Shown: in pieces, positions 33,272-41,356 of the stretch
Numbering within the stretch: the stretch's first letter is position 1
Layout of the letters: every line of letters begins with the position of its first letter
Assembly: GCA_009827225.1 (NCBI GenBank)
Contig: WUAI01000009.1
Location: 1-64,000, forward strand
Source of the DNA: Flavobacteriaceae bacterium
Lineage (GTDB): Bacteria > Bacteroidota > Bacteroidia > Flavobacteriales > Flavobacteriaceae
Length of the DNA: 64,000 nucleotides
Reading direction: 5' to 3'
The notes under the pieces: model-generated
Seen by the model: the letters and a program-made list of their open reading frames with translations, nothing else
Database searches by the model: none
Told to the model about the DNA's origin: nothing
Made by a program: the position numbers and the translations under genes

Positions 33272-34267
33272 TTAATCATCTTCGTCTTCTTCCTCATTCG
33301 GAAAGAATTCGAAAGTATCATCCAGATAAAGATTATTACTGCGACCCAATGCTACGTAACCCCTGCTTCCGTTGTAGAAGGCAATGGCATTCTGGCGTGA
33401 TGTTTTCTCCAGGGATGTTTTCTCTTCCCAGGTATCGGAAGCCGGGTTATATTCAAAAATATCGCTGGTAGCGCCTCCGCCGTCATTCCCGCAGGCGATA
33501 TAACCTAAACCGTTCATCGAGAATCCAACCGCCCCGGAACGTAGGATCAACAAATCATCATCATCGTCTAGTTGGGTAAGTTCCGTCCAGGACTCCGTAC
33601 TCATGTCGAACTCCCAAAAATCGTCCTCAAAAAATCCGTTGGAGACTCCGGTCCCTAAATATGCCTTGTTGTTCATAACGAACACTATAGCTTCCCTTCT
33701 CTTGGCACCACCGAAACCAAGCTGTTCTTCCCAGCTATTGGTGGAAGGATTGTACTTCCAAAAATCTTTCTTGTCGTTATCACCGTCGAATCCTGTTCCC
33801 ACATACCCGACGCTTTCAGAACTAAACGCAATGGCACTGCGTCTTGCAGTTCCTTCAAAATCTGCAATTTGCGCCCAACTGTTGGACGAAACATCGTATT
33901 GGTAGAAATCGGATAACTCATTGTCCCCGTCAAATCCCGTTCCCGCATATGCTTTGTTGCCAATACTGAATGCCACTGCGGCACTTCTGCTTACGCCCGG
34001 GAAATCGGCCAGCTGACTCCAAAAATTACCTTCCATGTCATATACCCAGAAATCACTCAAGTAGTCATCGCCGTCGTACCCGGTTCCCATATATCCTTTG
34101 TTGCCAATCGTAAAAGCAATGGCATTACTTCGAGGCGTGCCGTCAAAAACCGATCGATCTACCCAGTTTCCTAGGCGGCTGTCGTCATCGTCATCGCCGT
34201 TACAGGAAATCAATAGACCGTTCAAGCAGAGAAGAAGTCCAATTACGTATGTTCTATTTATTTTCAT
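33272..34267 (-). CDS. Kelch-repeat lipoprotein
   Basis: A 331-residue protein with a lipoprotein signal (LLISC, Cys near residue 22), an acidic run (GDDDDD) and about six Kelch repeats. The repeats show the pattern R..AIAF..GNKGY.GTG(Y/F)DG....DF..Y(D/N)...W, for example IGNKAYAGTGFDGD and VMNNKAYLGTG. Six blades predict a closed beta-propeller. The C terminus is highly acidic (PNEEEDEDD). Kelch propellers bind proteins or glycans. The start overlaps the upstream outer-membrane gene by 4 bases. Whether it is periplasmic or surface exposed is unclear. Confidence 0.88.
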   Translation of the reverse strand: MKINRTYVIGLLLCLNGLLISCNGDDDDDSRLGNWVDRSVFDGTPRSNAIAFTIGNKGYMGTGYDGDDYLSDFWVYDMEGNFWSQLADFPGVSRSAAVAFSIGNKAYAGTGFDGDNELSDFYQYDVSSNSWAQIADFEGTARRSAIAFSSESVGYVGTGFDGDNDKKDFWKYNPSTNSWEEQLGFGGAKRREAIVFVMNNKAYLGTGVSNGFFEDDFWEFDMSTESWTELTQLDDDDDLLILRSGAVGFSMNGLGYIACGNDGGGATSDIFEYNPASDTWEEKTSLEKTSRQNAIAFYNGSRGYVALGRSNNLYLDDTFEFFPNEEEDEDD

Positions 34268-35187
34268 AATGTGTTAGATTTTTTTGAACTATTTGATTTA
34301 AAGTTGTACTTAATACCCGTAGAGAAGTTCCACGCAGAGGAAGATTCGAATTCAAAGACTTCATTTCCCTGATCATCCAGTATATTTATTTCACGGAATG
34401 GCGCGAAACCGGCAGAGAACTGTAGACTAAAGTTTGGCTGAATTTTGTATTGGTAATTAATTCCGGCTGAAATGGAAATGATCCGAAGTTTGGCATTGGT
34501 AATCGTACCGCCTGTATTTTCTACAAACAAGGTGTCGGAATTGTTTCCGAAGTAACCCTCCGGTTTCAACTCTATTGATATTCGATTCCTGGTATTTGGT
34601 GTGTAATGAAAGCCAGTGCTTGGCAATCCTATGCTATAACTGTATTTCTCATTGATTTTACTTCGGAAGGCAATAATGGGAAGCAGTTGAGGTTCTCCCA
34701 AAAGACTTCCATAACCTAACCCTACTATCAAAGCTGAATTTTTTTCAGAATCTCCCCATATTTTGGTCGCGGAGATCATGCTATTCCAGATAAAATCCTC
34801 GCCTACAATTCCGTTTTCAAAATTAGAGGTAAGAGTAGGCCCAAAAGAGATCCCCAGCATCCAGCGGTTTTTCAAAGGTCTGCGATAAGCTAAATTTGCC
34901 CGAATGCTTTGCATTTGTTGAAAGGAGCTGAAATTCAGGGCCGGTTCACTCTCAGCAAACAAAAACTTGTTGTAACTATAACCGACCCCGAATTCTAGGA
35001 TACCGTTCATTATGAATTTATTTCCTCTAATACCCAAACGATATCCTTCTACCTGATTATCCTGATCGTCCGATAAGTACGAATACTCAAAACTTGCGGA
35101 ATTACCCATCTCAGGGTTCCCCTGAAACTGGGCTTGCAGTCGTGGTACTATAAAAGCGGTGATTACCGGAAGTATGATCTTTCTCAA
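34264..35187 (-). CDS. Putative outer-membrane beta-barrel protein
   Basis: A 307-residue exported protein with a signal peptide (MRKIILPVITAFIVPRLQAQ). The remainder alternates short amphipathic strands ending in aromatic residues (FEYSYLSDD, LEFGVGYSYNKF, KYSYSIGLPSTGFHY, INYQYKIQPNFSLQFSAGF, WNFSTGIKYNFKS), as expected of a small outer-membrane barrel. I do not recognise a named family. It is the first gene of the leftward operon, overlapping the Kelch gene by 4 bases, and divergent from the DUF4270 gene across a 223-base region. Confidence 0.7.
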   Translation of the reverse strand: MRKIILPVITAFIVPRLQAQFQGNPEMGNSASFEYSYLSDDQDNQVEGYRLGIRGNKFIMNGILEFGVGYSYNKFLFAESEPALNFSSFQQMQSIRANLAYRRPLKNRWMLGISFGPTLTSNFENGIVGEDFIWNSMISATKIWGDSEKNSALIVGLGYGSLLGEPQLLPIIAFRSKINEKYSYSIGLPSTGFHYTPNTRNRISIELKPEGYFGNNSDTLFVENTGGTITNAKLRIISISAGINYQYKIQPNFSLQFSAGFAPFREINILDDQGNEVFEFESSSAWNFSTGIKYNFKSNSSKKSNTL

Positions 35188-35218
35188 TGTTATGAATTTG
35201 AGGCGAATGTATACTCAC

Positions 35219-35304
35219 GATCTCATCCCTCTAAATAAATTATACCAACCACTTTTTTTAATAGACGAACCGGAACACTTGTTCTACCAATGGGATATGA
35301 GATC
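35219..35304. promoter_or_regulatory. Inverted repeat GATCTCAT / ATGAGATC in the divergent control region
   Basis: GATCTCAT (35219-35226, followed by CCC) is mirrored by ATGAGATC (35297-35304, preceded by GGG plus two bases). It lies between the barrel gene and the DUF4270 gene. Confidence 0.4.
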
Positions 35305-35340
35305 ATTGATATGTTAAAATCGGGATTTGGTCTATTAAAA
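35256..35340. promoter_or_regulatory. 11-base inverted repeat TTTTAATAGAC / GTCTATTAAAA
   Basis: TTTTAATAGAC at 35256-35266 is exactly mirrored by GTCTATTAAAA at 35330-35340. A third related sequence, GGTCTAATA, begins at 35350. It is a candidate operator for the divergent operons, interleaved with the GATCTCAT pair. Confidence 0.45.
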
Positions 35341-35361
35341 TCCCATATAGGTCTAATATTG

Positions 35362-35392
35362 TTTGGGTTACCGGGCGTTCGGTCTTTATTTG
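35362..35392 (+). promoter_or_regulatory. Probable promoter of the DUF4270 operon
   Basis: TTTG at 35362-35365, a 19-base spacer and TTTATTTG at 35385-35392 (seven of eight matches to TAnnTTTG) precede the ATG at 35411. Confidence 0.45.
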
Positions 35393-35410
35393 CTTAAAAT
35401 AAATCAATAA

Positions 35411-36721
35411 ATGAAGACTTCGAGGATATTGCTTGCATTTGTAATTTTGGCTTGGGGATGCAGTACCGCTGATACCGAGATTCCCACCTTTGAAATAGGC
35501 CAGGAGTTTACAGACTCCAATGTGCGAGTGATTTCCATTGATACCTTGTCCTTGGAGCTCTCCACTTTTAAGTTCGATAGCATCATCACCAACGTAGTAG
35601 ATCGATTGCTCATTGGCCAATACACAGATGCGGTCTTTGGTACCACAACGGCCTCTGCTTATTTCGAAATGATTCCTGCCGATTACAACATTGATAACGA
35701 AGCCGTTCTGGATAGCGTCGCTCTGATATTGGGATACGACACTTATTTCTATAATGATACGACTGCTGTTTCGCAGGTGCGAGTGCATCGTTTAACCGAG
35801 GAGGTCACACCGGAAGATGAGTTCTTTTATAACACGAGTACTCTTCCTTATGAACTGATACCGCTCGCCGTGCAGAATTATATCCCTGAACCCTTTGATG
35901 AAGATTCGCTACATATTACGATGCCGTATTCCTTCGGGCTAAGGATTTTCAACGACATCAAGAACGGATTTATTGGGGATGATTCGGAATTAAGACAAGA
36001 ATTCAAAGGGTTGTCACTACAACCAGGATTTCAGGATAATGGCGCAGTGATTGGATTTTCGGTTGGGTTTGAAGAGTCTTACCTGCGATTTTTCTACACC
36101 ATTGAAGATGAATTTGGAACCACCGAGCTCACTTACGACCTGGTCGTAAATCCATCGGTTCTGGAAGAGAAAGTATTCAATAATATTTCTTCTGAAGGGA
36201 ATCCCCTGTTGGATCAATTAACCGATCAGGAAATAGTGCTGTCCTCGACTGAAAGTGGAGATCAAAGTTTTATTCAATCGGGATCTGGAATCGCCACACG
36301 AATTACATTACCATCGGTAAAATCCTTAAACGATCTGGCCGGGACAGGAACCGTTTTGAGTGCTATTTTGCAGTTGCGTTCCCCCAGGTCTTTATTGAAC
36401 GACAACCTTCCAATTCGAGATTCCTTAAGTGTGAACCTGGTAGATCAAAATAACGAGTTTCAGGGACCGCTTCGGAATAACTTTAGCCCGGTTTATGGAG
36501 TTCTCAACAAGGAATTGAGTGAATTCAATGATGATTTCTATGAAATTCCCATTGCTGCCTATCTCGAACAGAAACTACAGGAGGAATTCAATATTGATGA
36601 TGCATTGATTATCTATCCGTTGGATTTTACAACTAGTGTAGACAGACTTATTCTGAATGGTGAAAACAGCGAAGAATTTGAAGCGGAATTAATTGTGACC
36701 TATGCTATCTATGATGAATAG
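35411..36721 (+). CDS. DUF4270-like surface lipoprotein
   Basis: A 436-residue protein with a lipoprotein signal (ILAWGC, Cys near residue 17). The rest is beta-rich: early motif DSNVRVISIDTLSLELSTF, a GQYTDAVFGTTTASAYFEM segment, and a late ALIIYPLDFTTSVDRLILNG. These match my memory of DUF4270, a Bacteroidota family of lipoproteins found next to outer-membrane proteins; the biochemical role is not established. It heads the rightward operon with the barrel protein, whose start overlaps its 3' end by 20 bases. Confidence 0.8.
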   Translation: MKTSRILLAFVILAWGCSTADTEIPTFEIGQEFTDSNVRVISIDTLSLELSTFKFDSIITNVVDRLLIGQYTDAVFGTTTASAYFEMIPADYNIDNEAVLDSVALILGYDTYFYNDTTAVSQVRVHRLTEEVTPEDEFFYNTSTLPYELIPLAVQNYIPEPFDEDSLHITMPYSFGLRIFNDIKNGFIGDDSELRQEFKGLSLQPGFQDNGAVIGFSVGFEESYLRFFYTIEDEFGTTELTYDLVVNPSVLEEKVFNNISSEGNPLLDQLTDQEIVLSSTESGDQSFIQSGSGIATRITLPSVKSLNDLAGTGTVLSAILQLRSPRSLLNDNLPIRDSLSVNLVDQNNEFQGPLRNNFSPVYGVLNKELSEFNDDFYEIPIAAYLEQKLQEEFNIDDALIIYPLDFTTSVDRLILNGENSEEFEAELIVTYAIYDE

Positions 36722-37958
36722 AATTCAGTCTGTTATGACAGTATTTGCCTTATTAAGTTGTATCCACATGGTGAGCCAATCAAACAATCTAACCGGGTCT
36801 CCCTATTCATTTTTCGGGCTGGGAGTACAATCCAAATCCTCACTTGCGGGTTTTAGTGCCCTGGGGAATACAGGCGTAGCCTATACCGAAAATTCATTTA
36901 TCAATCCGTACAATCCAGCAGCGATTGCCTTTGCGACTCGTCAGTCGTTCTTGTTTGACATAGGAATGTTGACCGAAATCAACAATTTGAGTAACAGTAC
37001 TAACGAAGAGCTAAAGTTATCTTCCAATTTTTCGAATGTGGCTTTTGGTTTTAATGGGAATGGGACCTGGGGTGTTGGTTTTCGATTGAGCCCTGCCACA
37101 GACGTCGGATATTCTTTGATCGGTATTCAAACGAATATCGAAGGAAGCCTGGAGGACTTTACGAGCAATGTATTGGGATCCGGTGGAATTAATGAGATGA
37201 GCTTTGACTATGGTAAAAAACTTTGGTCCAACTTCGCGGTCGGCTTTACGGCATCATATTTCTTCGGAGTGATTGAAGAACAGGAAAATGTCATTTTTGA
37301 AAATAATTTCCTTGACATCAGCGAGGAGAGCAGTTATACCGGATTCCAATTTGGCTTAGGTACGATTTATCAAATTAAAGATGGCTTAACGATAGGAACG
37401 AACATCAAGTTTCCCACAGTTCTTGATGGAACCCAGGATCGAAGCATCGTAAAGTCGCTCGATTTTAATCCCTTTCAACTGGAAGATGAAACAGGACTGG
37501 ATATCCCGGATTTTGAGTTGCCCTGGCAATATTCCGTTGGTGTAAGTGCCATGCTGCTGAAGAAGTTCAATCTTTCTATGGATTTTACGCAACGGCTTTG
37601 GACGGCCACCGATCAAAGAGATAACATTGGTTCCTTTGTGGATCAGACTCAGTGGGGAATGGGGGTGGAGTACATTCCTGATGTTCGGGGCTTTACATAC
37701 TGGAAGAAAATCCGATATCGGGCGGGGTTTCAGTATGATTCGGGTTATCTGGATGTAAAGGACATCACCATTTCGAATTACAAAATTACCGCCGGATTAG
37801 GTTTCCCATTGGGAAGAGGAAATTCAAGTTTGAATATTTCCTATGACTACGGTAATAGTGGGACTGTTCAAGGCATTTTGGTGGAGGAAAACACCCACAG
37901 TGTGCATTTGAATGTCACTTTAACCGACTTATGGTTTTTACAACGAAAAATCGATTAA
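36702..37958 (+). CDS. Outer-membrane beta-barrel protein (FadL/PorV-like pattern)
   Basis: This 418-residue exported protein has a signal peptide ending near HMVSQ. After it comes a motif common in Bacteroidota barrels, TGSPYSFFGLGVQ, and then NTGVAYTENSFINPYNPAAIAF. That asparagine/proline-rich early segment recalls the FadL-like fold. Later strands such as WGVGFRLSPATDVGYSL, IRYRAGFQYDSGYLD and HLNVTLTDLWF end in an aromatic-rich C terminus. Four Met codons are possible starts (36702, 36711, 36714 and later); 36714 (MNRIQ) would avoid most of the overlap with the DUF4270 gene. The cargo is unknown. Confidence 0.78.
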   Translation: MLSMMNRIQSVMTVFALLSCIHMVSQSNNLTGSPYSFFGLGVQSKSSLAGFSALGNTGVAYTENSFINPYNPAAIAFATRQSFLFDIGMLTEINNLSNSTNEELKLSSNFSNVAFGFNGNGTWGVGFRLSPATDVGYSLIGIQTNIEGSLEDFTSNVLGSGGINEMSFDYGKKLWSNFAVGFTASYFFGVIEEQENVIFENNFLDISEESSYTGFQFGLGTIYQIKDGLTIGTNIKFPTVLDGTQDRSIVKSLDFNPFQLEDETGLDIPDFELPWQYSVGVSAMLLKKFNLSMDFTQRLWTATDQRDNIGSFVDQTQWGMGVEYIPDVRGFTYWKKIRYRAGFQYDSGYLDVKDITISNYKITAGLGFPLGRGNSSLNISYDYGNSGTVQGILVEENTHSVHLNVTLTDLWFLQRKID

Positions 37959-37973
37959 TATAAATTTTAAACA

Positions 37974-38345
37974 ATGGTAAAATCAATAATTTATTATGTA
38001 ATGCTAACGAGCACGATAAGCGTAAATGTTTTTGCGCAAAGCAAAATGAGCGCCGATGAAATGGCACTTAAACAAACAGAAGAAATGACCAAAGTATTGG
38101 AACTTGATGAAGAGCAATCCAAGAAGATCTATGAGATCAATCTAGGGCATTCCAACCAGTTGAAGGAGATCATGGATCGGCCGGGAAGTATGATGAACAA
38201 GATGGGTGATGTTCGTGAGATTCGTTCACAAAAGGACAGAGAATTGGAGGATGTGCTCAGCGAAGATCAAATGAAATTGTATAAAAACGAGGTTGAACCG
38301 AAAATGAGAAAAAGGATGAGAAAGGATATGAAGAATGGTAATTGA
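37974..38345 (+). CDS. Small Spy/CpxP-like periplasmic protein
   Basis: This 123-residue protein has a signal peptide ending NVFAQ and a mature helical, charged part. Two segments resemble the LTxxQ motif of Spy-like proteins: ELDEEQSKKIYEI and VLSEDQMKLYKNEV. The C terminus is very basic (KMRKRMRKDMKNGN), and Met content is high. Spy-type proteins are periplasmic chaperones or stress sensors, but function cannot be taken for granted. It lies 15 bases after the barrel gene, closing the rightward operon, with a terminator downstream. Confidence 0.75.
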   Translation: MVKSIIYYVMLTSTISVNVFAQSKMSADEMALKQTEEMTKVLELDEEQSKKIYEINLGHSNQLKEIMDRPGSMMNKMGDVREIRSQKDRELEDVLSEDQMKLYKNEVEPKMRKRMRKDMKNGN

Positions 38346-38358
38346 TAGAGACTGCCAG

Positions 38359-38382
38359 CCGCATTTTACATGCGGTTTTTTT
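38359..38382 (+). terminator. Rho-independent terminator of the DUF4270 operon
   Basis: CCGCAT and ATGCGG pair around TTTAC and are followed by seven T. Confidence 0.85.
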
Positions 38383-38417
38383 ATTTCAAAAGACTTTAAA
38401 GAATTAAAAAAGGGTGT

Positions 38418-38425
38418 TATATTTG
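38418..38425 (+). promoter_or_regulatory. -7 promoter element of tRNA-Ser
   Basis: TATATTTG fits TAnnTTTG exactly, 12 bases before the mature tRNA. The tRNA-His promoter has the same octamer. Confidence 0.55.
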
Positions 38426-38436
38426 CACCCGCATCA

Positions 38437-38521
38437 GGAGGAATGGCAGAGTGGTCGAATGCGGCAGTCTTGAAAACTGTTGAGGGTCACACCTCCGGGG
38501 GTTCGAATCCCTCTTCCTCCG
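38437..38521 (+). tRNA. tRNA-Ser (anticodon TGA)
   Basis: An 85-base class II tRNA. Acceptor GGAGGAA pairs with TTCCTCC, discriminator is G. The anticodon stem-loop CAGT-CTTGAAA-ACTG carries TGA. The long variable arm GAGGGTCACACCTC is typical of serine tRNAs, and the T arm is GGGGG-TTCGAAT-CCCTC. CCA is not encoded. Confidence 0.95.
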
Positions 38522-38527
38522 CAAAAG

Positions 38528-38554
38528 AAACCCGCAACGAAAGTTGCGGGTTTT
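38528..38554 (+). terminator. Terminator of tRNA-Ser
   Basis: AAACCCGCAAC and GTTGCGGGTTTT pair around GAAA. The stem sequence is the same as in the carbonic anhydrase terminator at 31001. Confidence 0.85.
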
Positions 38555-38563
38555 GTGTTTTCG

Positions 38564-38683
38564 GAAGCAAGTGAAACTTGTTTCAACTTGCGTAAAAAAT
38601 ACAAAACCGAACCACGCTCATGCGGGGTTGTGGGTTTTATATTTGCCAAGGATTCCCTATATGGGATCAACGCAGTTAATCCC
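38564..38683 (+). repeat. Hairpin array downstream of tRNA-Ser, unit A
   Basis: The unit contains a hairpin (CAAGT-GAAAC-TT-GTTTC-A-ACTTG, 38568-38590), the shared block AAATACAAAACCGAACCACG, a degenerate second hairpin with loop CTCATG, and an end hairpin GGGAT-C-AAC-GCA-GTT-A-ATCCC. It is paralogous to unit B (38716-38861) but lacks the palindrome that unit B carries. No coding frame. Confidence 0.75.
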
Positions 38684-38715
38684 TGATTTACCTTGCCTTC
38701 AGCAGGCTCAAGTCT

Positions 38716-38861
38716 CGAAAGCTTGCTTTCGGAAGCGAAAGAAAATACAAAACCGAACCACGCATGAGCGTGGTTGTGAGTATTATGCCCGCCCGTACCG
38801 AACGGCACGTTCGGGCGGGCTTGCCTAGGAATCTCTTAATGGGATCAACGCCGTTAATCCC
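38716..38861 (+). repeat. Hairpin array downstream of tRNA-Ser, unit B
   Basis: The order is the same as in unit A: hairpin CGAAAGC-TT-GCTTTCG (38716-38731), block AAATACAAAACCGAACCACG, hairpin ACCACGC-ATGA-GCGTGGT, then the 32-base REP-like palindrome, then an end hairpin GGGAT...ATCCC. The palindrome is inserted between bases that are adjacent in unit A. Confidence 0.78.
38787..38820 (+). repeat. REP-like imperfect palindrome, copy 2
   Basis: The inner 32 bases are identical to 20995-21026; here flanking G and C extend the outer stem by one pair. The structure is CCCGCCC / GTACC bulge / GAACG / GCA loop / CGTTC / GGGCGGG. Confidence 0.82.
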
Positions 38862-38896
38862 AAAAACTGTATCTTCGATTCCAATATTAAACCACC

Positions 38897-39178
38897 ATGG
38901 CACAAGGCAAATCCTGGCTTCGAGTCCTGCTAGATATCATAAAAGAAGTCTTTGAAGCTTCACAAAAGAATGCTCGCCCCAGAACCTGGCATCAGCATGT
39001 GGTTCCTTATGAAGATGGTTGGGCCGTTCGCAGAGAAGGGAACAAGCGCATCACTTCCAAGCATCGAAAACAAAGTACTGCTCTTAGAAAAGCCAAAAGC
39101 ATAGCTAGAATAAAGAAAGCGGATGTGATTATCCATAGGGCGGATGGAACTATCAGGGATCGCATAAGCTTTGATTAG
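38897..39178 (+). CDS. DUF2188 family protein
   Basis: This 93-residue protein has a ~30-residue N-terminal extension and a DUF2188 domain: HQHVVPYEDGWAVRREGNKRITSKH, then RKAKSIARIKKADVIIHRADGTIRDR. DUF2188 is a small alpha/beta domain with no firm function, common in bacteria and some phages. It is very basic overall. The gene follows the tRNA-Ser hairpin array and stands alone; a bidirectional terminator follows. Confidence 0.82.
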   Translation: MAQGKSWLRVLLDIIKEVFEASQKNARPRTWHQHVVPYEDGWAVRREGNKRITSKHRKQSTALRKAKSIARIKKADVIIHRADGTIRDRISFD

Positions 39179-39220
39179 TATTGCACTAGATAGTATTCTT
39201 TGATTTGGTAAGGGCAATAA

Positions 39221-39258
39221 AAAAGGACCCAATTTAAGTTTATAAGTTGGATCCTTTT
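39221..39258. terminator. Bidirectional terminator
   Basis: AAAAGGACCCAA and TTGGATCCTTTT form an imperfect hairpin with T-runs on both strands, between the convergent DUF2188 and NlpC/P60-like genes. Confidence 0.7.
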
Positions 39259-39285
39259 GAATGATTTTTATAGTTTTTAGAAACG

Positions 39286-40548
39286 TTATTGACTTAATGA
39301 TTCCTTATTCACAAGTCTGGCCTCGATGGTGCAGCCCGACCCATTAATAAAGTAAAGATTTTCACAAACTATATATCCGGTATCATCTCTTTCCAATCGA
39401 ACCGAGAAGCGGTCGCGCCTTTCGAAATCGGGAAGACTGGCATCTGTGATGATAAATTCGGAAGATAAGGTATTTGTAGTGTTGTCGTACAAAAACTCAA
39501 AGTTGGCCACATTGCTAGAACCGTCCAAATCAATAAATGGTTTTATAAGATTGAAGTTGCTTACATTTCCAGTAGGGAATTCAAGTTCTTCCACAAAGAA
39601 ATCGGTGGTTGTTCCGGCACATCTGAAATAAAAGTCCCATTTTCCGGAAATCTTCGCATTAAAACGTACAATTCCGTAGGATTTGGTTGCCCCAAACCAA
39701 TATGGGTCAGAGAGTAGAATCCTTCTTGGACCACGCTTGCTACCCAGGTTTTTGTCGCATTCGGTTTGATTTTTACCCGGCGTTCCGTTAGACTGGAAAA
39801 CTGCTAGTTGACCGTTAGTGTTTTTTAGGACTATACCAATATGATTTGCGCGAGTTCCGGATAACCAGTAGATGATATCTCCTGTCTCAAATTTATTAGT
39901 CGAAAGTTCACCCAGATCTTCAACTTCCAAGACGTCTAGTTCAGGAATGGCACTGGTTATGGCATTCTTTATCGTGGAGGGATTCCTTTGTGAATTGGCG
40001 GGTCCAATGATAAAATCAACACCGGAATTTTCGAATAATTGATGGATAAATCCGGAGCAGTCCAAACCATAGATTTCTTCTTCACATACCGTATTAGGAC
40101 CGGGTGGAGCAATTCTCCTCGTATGATCCTTGCCTCCCCAGGAATAGGCAAGACCGGATTGTGCGGGTTTATTCTCGCCTTCGTCTGGGTATTGGTGTTT
40201 TGATCTGTTGGTTAAATTTAACGCAACGGCGGTAAGCTTACTGATCAACAAGTTTCTTGCGTCCTGTGGACCAATCACACTATTTCTATTGGATCGAAGC
40301 CAATTGTCATAGAAATCAACGTCCATTTCTTTTAGAAATTCGCCAATGGTTAGACCGTTTGGTAACACTACGTTGTTTTCATTAAAATCTAAGGCTTCTT
40401 CAAAGTTTTCTAATACTAAGGACTCTTCAACAGTCAGAGCCTCGTCACCCTCTATGGCGATTTCGTCTTCGGAGTCGTCTTTACTACAGGCATAGAACAA
40501 CCCTGATAGAAGGACTAACCCCATGAATAATTTTACAAAGTTTTTCAT
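39286..40548 (-). CDS. NlpC/P60-like peptidase lipoprotein
   Basis: A 420-residue protein with a lipoprotein signal (LFYAC, Cys near residue 21). The middle part has the NlpC/P60 features: YSWGGKD, catalytic Cys in GLDCSGFIHQLF, and a His in TRANHIGIVL. The C-terminal ~130 residues are a separate beta-rich domain with no recognised family. NlpC/P60 enzymes cut peptide bonds in the stem of peptidoglycan, but the domain here has an unusual spacer between Cys and His (about 80 residues), so substrate is uncertain. The next gene on the same strand is a small lipoprotein 13 bases upstream. Confidence 0.78.
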   Translation of the reverse strand: MKNFVKLFMGLVLLSGLFYACSKDDSEDEIAIEGDEALTVEESLVLENFEEALDFNENNVVLPNGLTIGEFLKEMDVDFYDNWLRSNRNSVIGPQDARNLLISKLTAVALNLTNRSKHQYPDEGENKPAQSGLAYSWGGKDHTRRIAPPGPNTVCEEEIYGLDCSGFIHQLFENSGVDFIIGPANSQRNPSTIKNAITSAIPELDVLEVEDLGELSTNKFETGDIIYWLSGTRANHIGIVLKNTNGQLAVFQSNGTPGKNQTECDKNLGSKRGPRRILLSDPYWFGATKSYGIVRFNAKISGKWDFYFRCAGTTTDFFVEELEFPTGNVSNFNLIKPFIDLDGSSNVANFEFLYDNTTNTLSSEFIITDASLPDFERRDRFSVRLERDDTGYIVCENLYFINGSGCTIEARLVNKESLSQ

Positions 40549-40561
40549 AATAAGTGATTTT

Positions 40562-41068
40562 TTAAGGGTAGTACTGTATACCCGTGATTTTATACTGGTT
40601 TCCTATTTTTCGAAATATGAGATCTCTGTTGGGTTCGGGTGAGTTGGGTTGTAAAAGGAATTCTGTTTGAACAATTACATCGAAATATGATTCCCCATCG
40701 AAGAACTTTTCGGCTTCAAAACCCCGGTATCGATCTTTTTTGAATGCCTCTACTACATATTCGTTGAATATGGCATTGTAAATCTGCTGAATTTGGTTTT
40801 TGGATTCGCAGCTTAAAGATTGTGATGGTTGATAAACATCGCCATAGGCATCTACAAAGGGAAGGTGGATATAGTCAATTACATTTTCCTTGTTTCCTTT
40901 TACTACTTCTGCTTTAATGGTATTCCAGAATGACTCGAATTCGATGGTTTGGGCGTATTCCGAATTTTGAACCACCATATCAGATTTGCCCTCTTTCAAA
41001 TCTTTGCATCCGAAGACAACGAAAATCGAAAGAGAGAAGGACACTATGTATTGAATTCTAACAGACAT
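40562..41068 (-). CDS. Small lipoprotein of unknown function
   Basis: This 168-residue protein has a lipoprotein signal (VVFGC, Cys near residue 21). The mature part is mixed alpha/beta with a motif ESKNQIQQIYNAIFNEYVVEAF and an ending RDLIFRKIGNQYKITGIQYYP that recalls NTF2-like folds; this is a weak impression. It lies 13 bases upstream of the NlpC/P60-like lipoprotein and probably shares its transcript. Confidence 0.7.
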   Translation of the reverse strand: MSVRIQYIVSFSLSIFVVFGCKDLKEGKSDMVVQNSEYAQTIEFESFWNTIKAEVVKGNKENVIDYIHLPFVDAYGDVYQPSQSLSCESKNQIQQIYNAIFNEYVVEAFKKDRYRGFEAEKFFDGESYFDVIVQTEFLLQPNSPEPNRDLIFRKIGNQYKITGIQYYP

Positions 41069-41356
41069 AATAATACCCTATGATTATGATGTAAAACTAG
41101 AGGTACGCCATGCGCATGTCCATACCCCTTAGCGGGTATTTTGTATGGATTGAATATTTTACCTAGTGTGAGTAGACTCCAGGGCTTGAAGTACTAGAGA
41201 TAGAATTCGAATTTATTTATAAGGAATAATGATGTTTTAGAAGATAAGGGTACGAACCTTTTGTTGTAAAATCCTGTAAATAGTTGTATATTAGTAAGAT
41301 AACTCCCCTTGTTGGAAACCGTTAGTTGTGTTTTCAACCGTAAATAACATCTTTTT
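41069..41356. other. 288-base divergent intergenic region
   Basis: AT-rich region between the small lipoprotein and the BamE-like gene. No gene, strong hairpin or exact promoter octamer is seen. A minus-strand frame at 41194-41385 overlaps the start of the next gene and is not believable. Confidence 0.4.

Noticed and set aside
38434..38808. 124-residue minus-strand frame across tRNA-Ser and the hairpin array
   Set aside because: It reads through the antisense of a tRNA and repeats; similar frames arise on either strand wherever the palindrome occurs.
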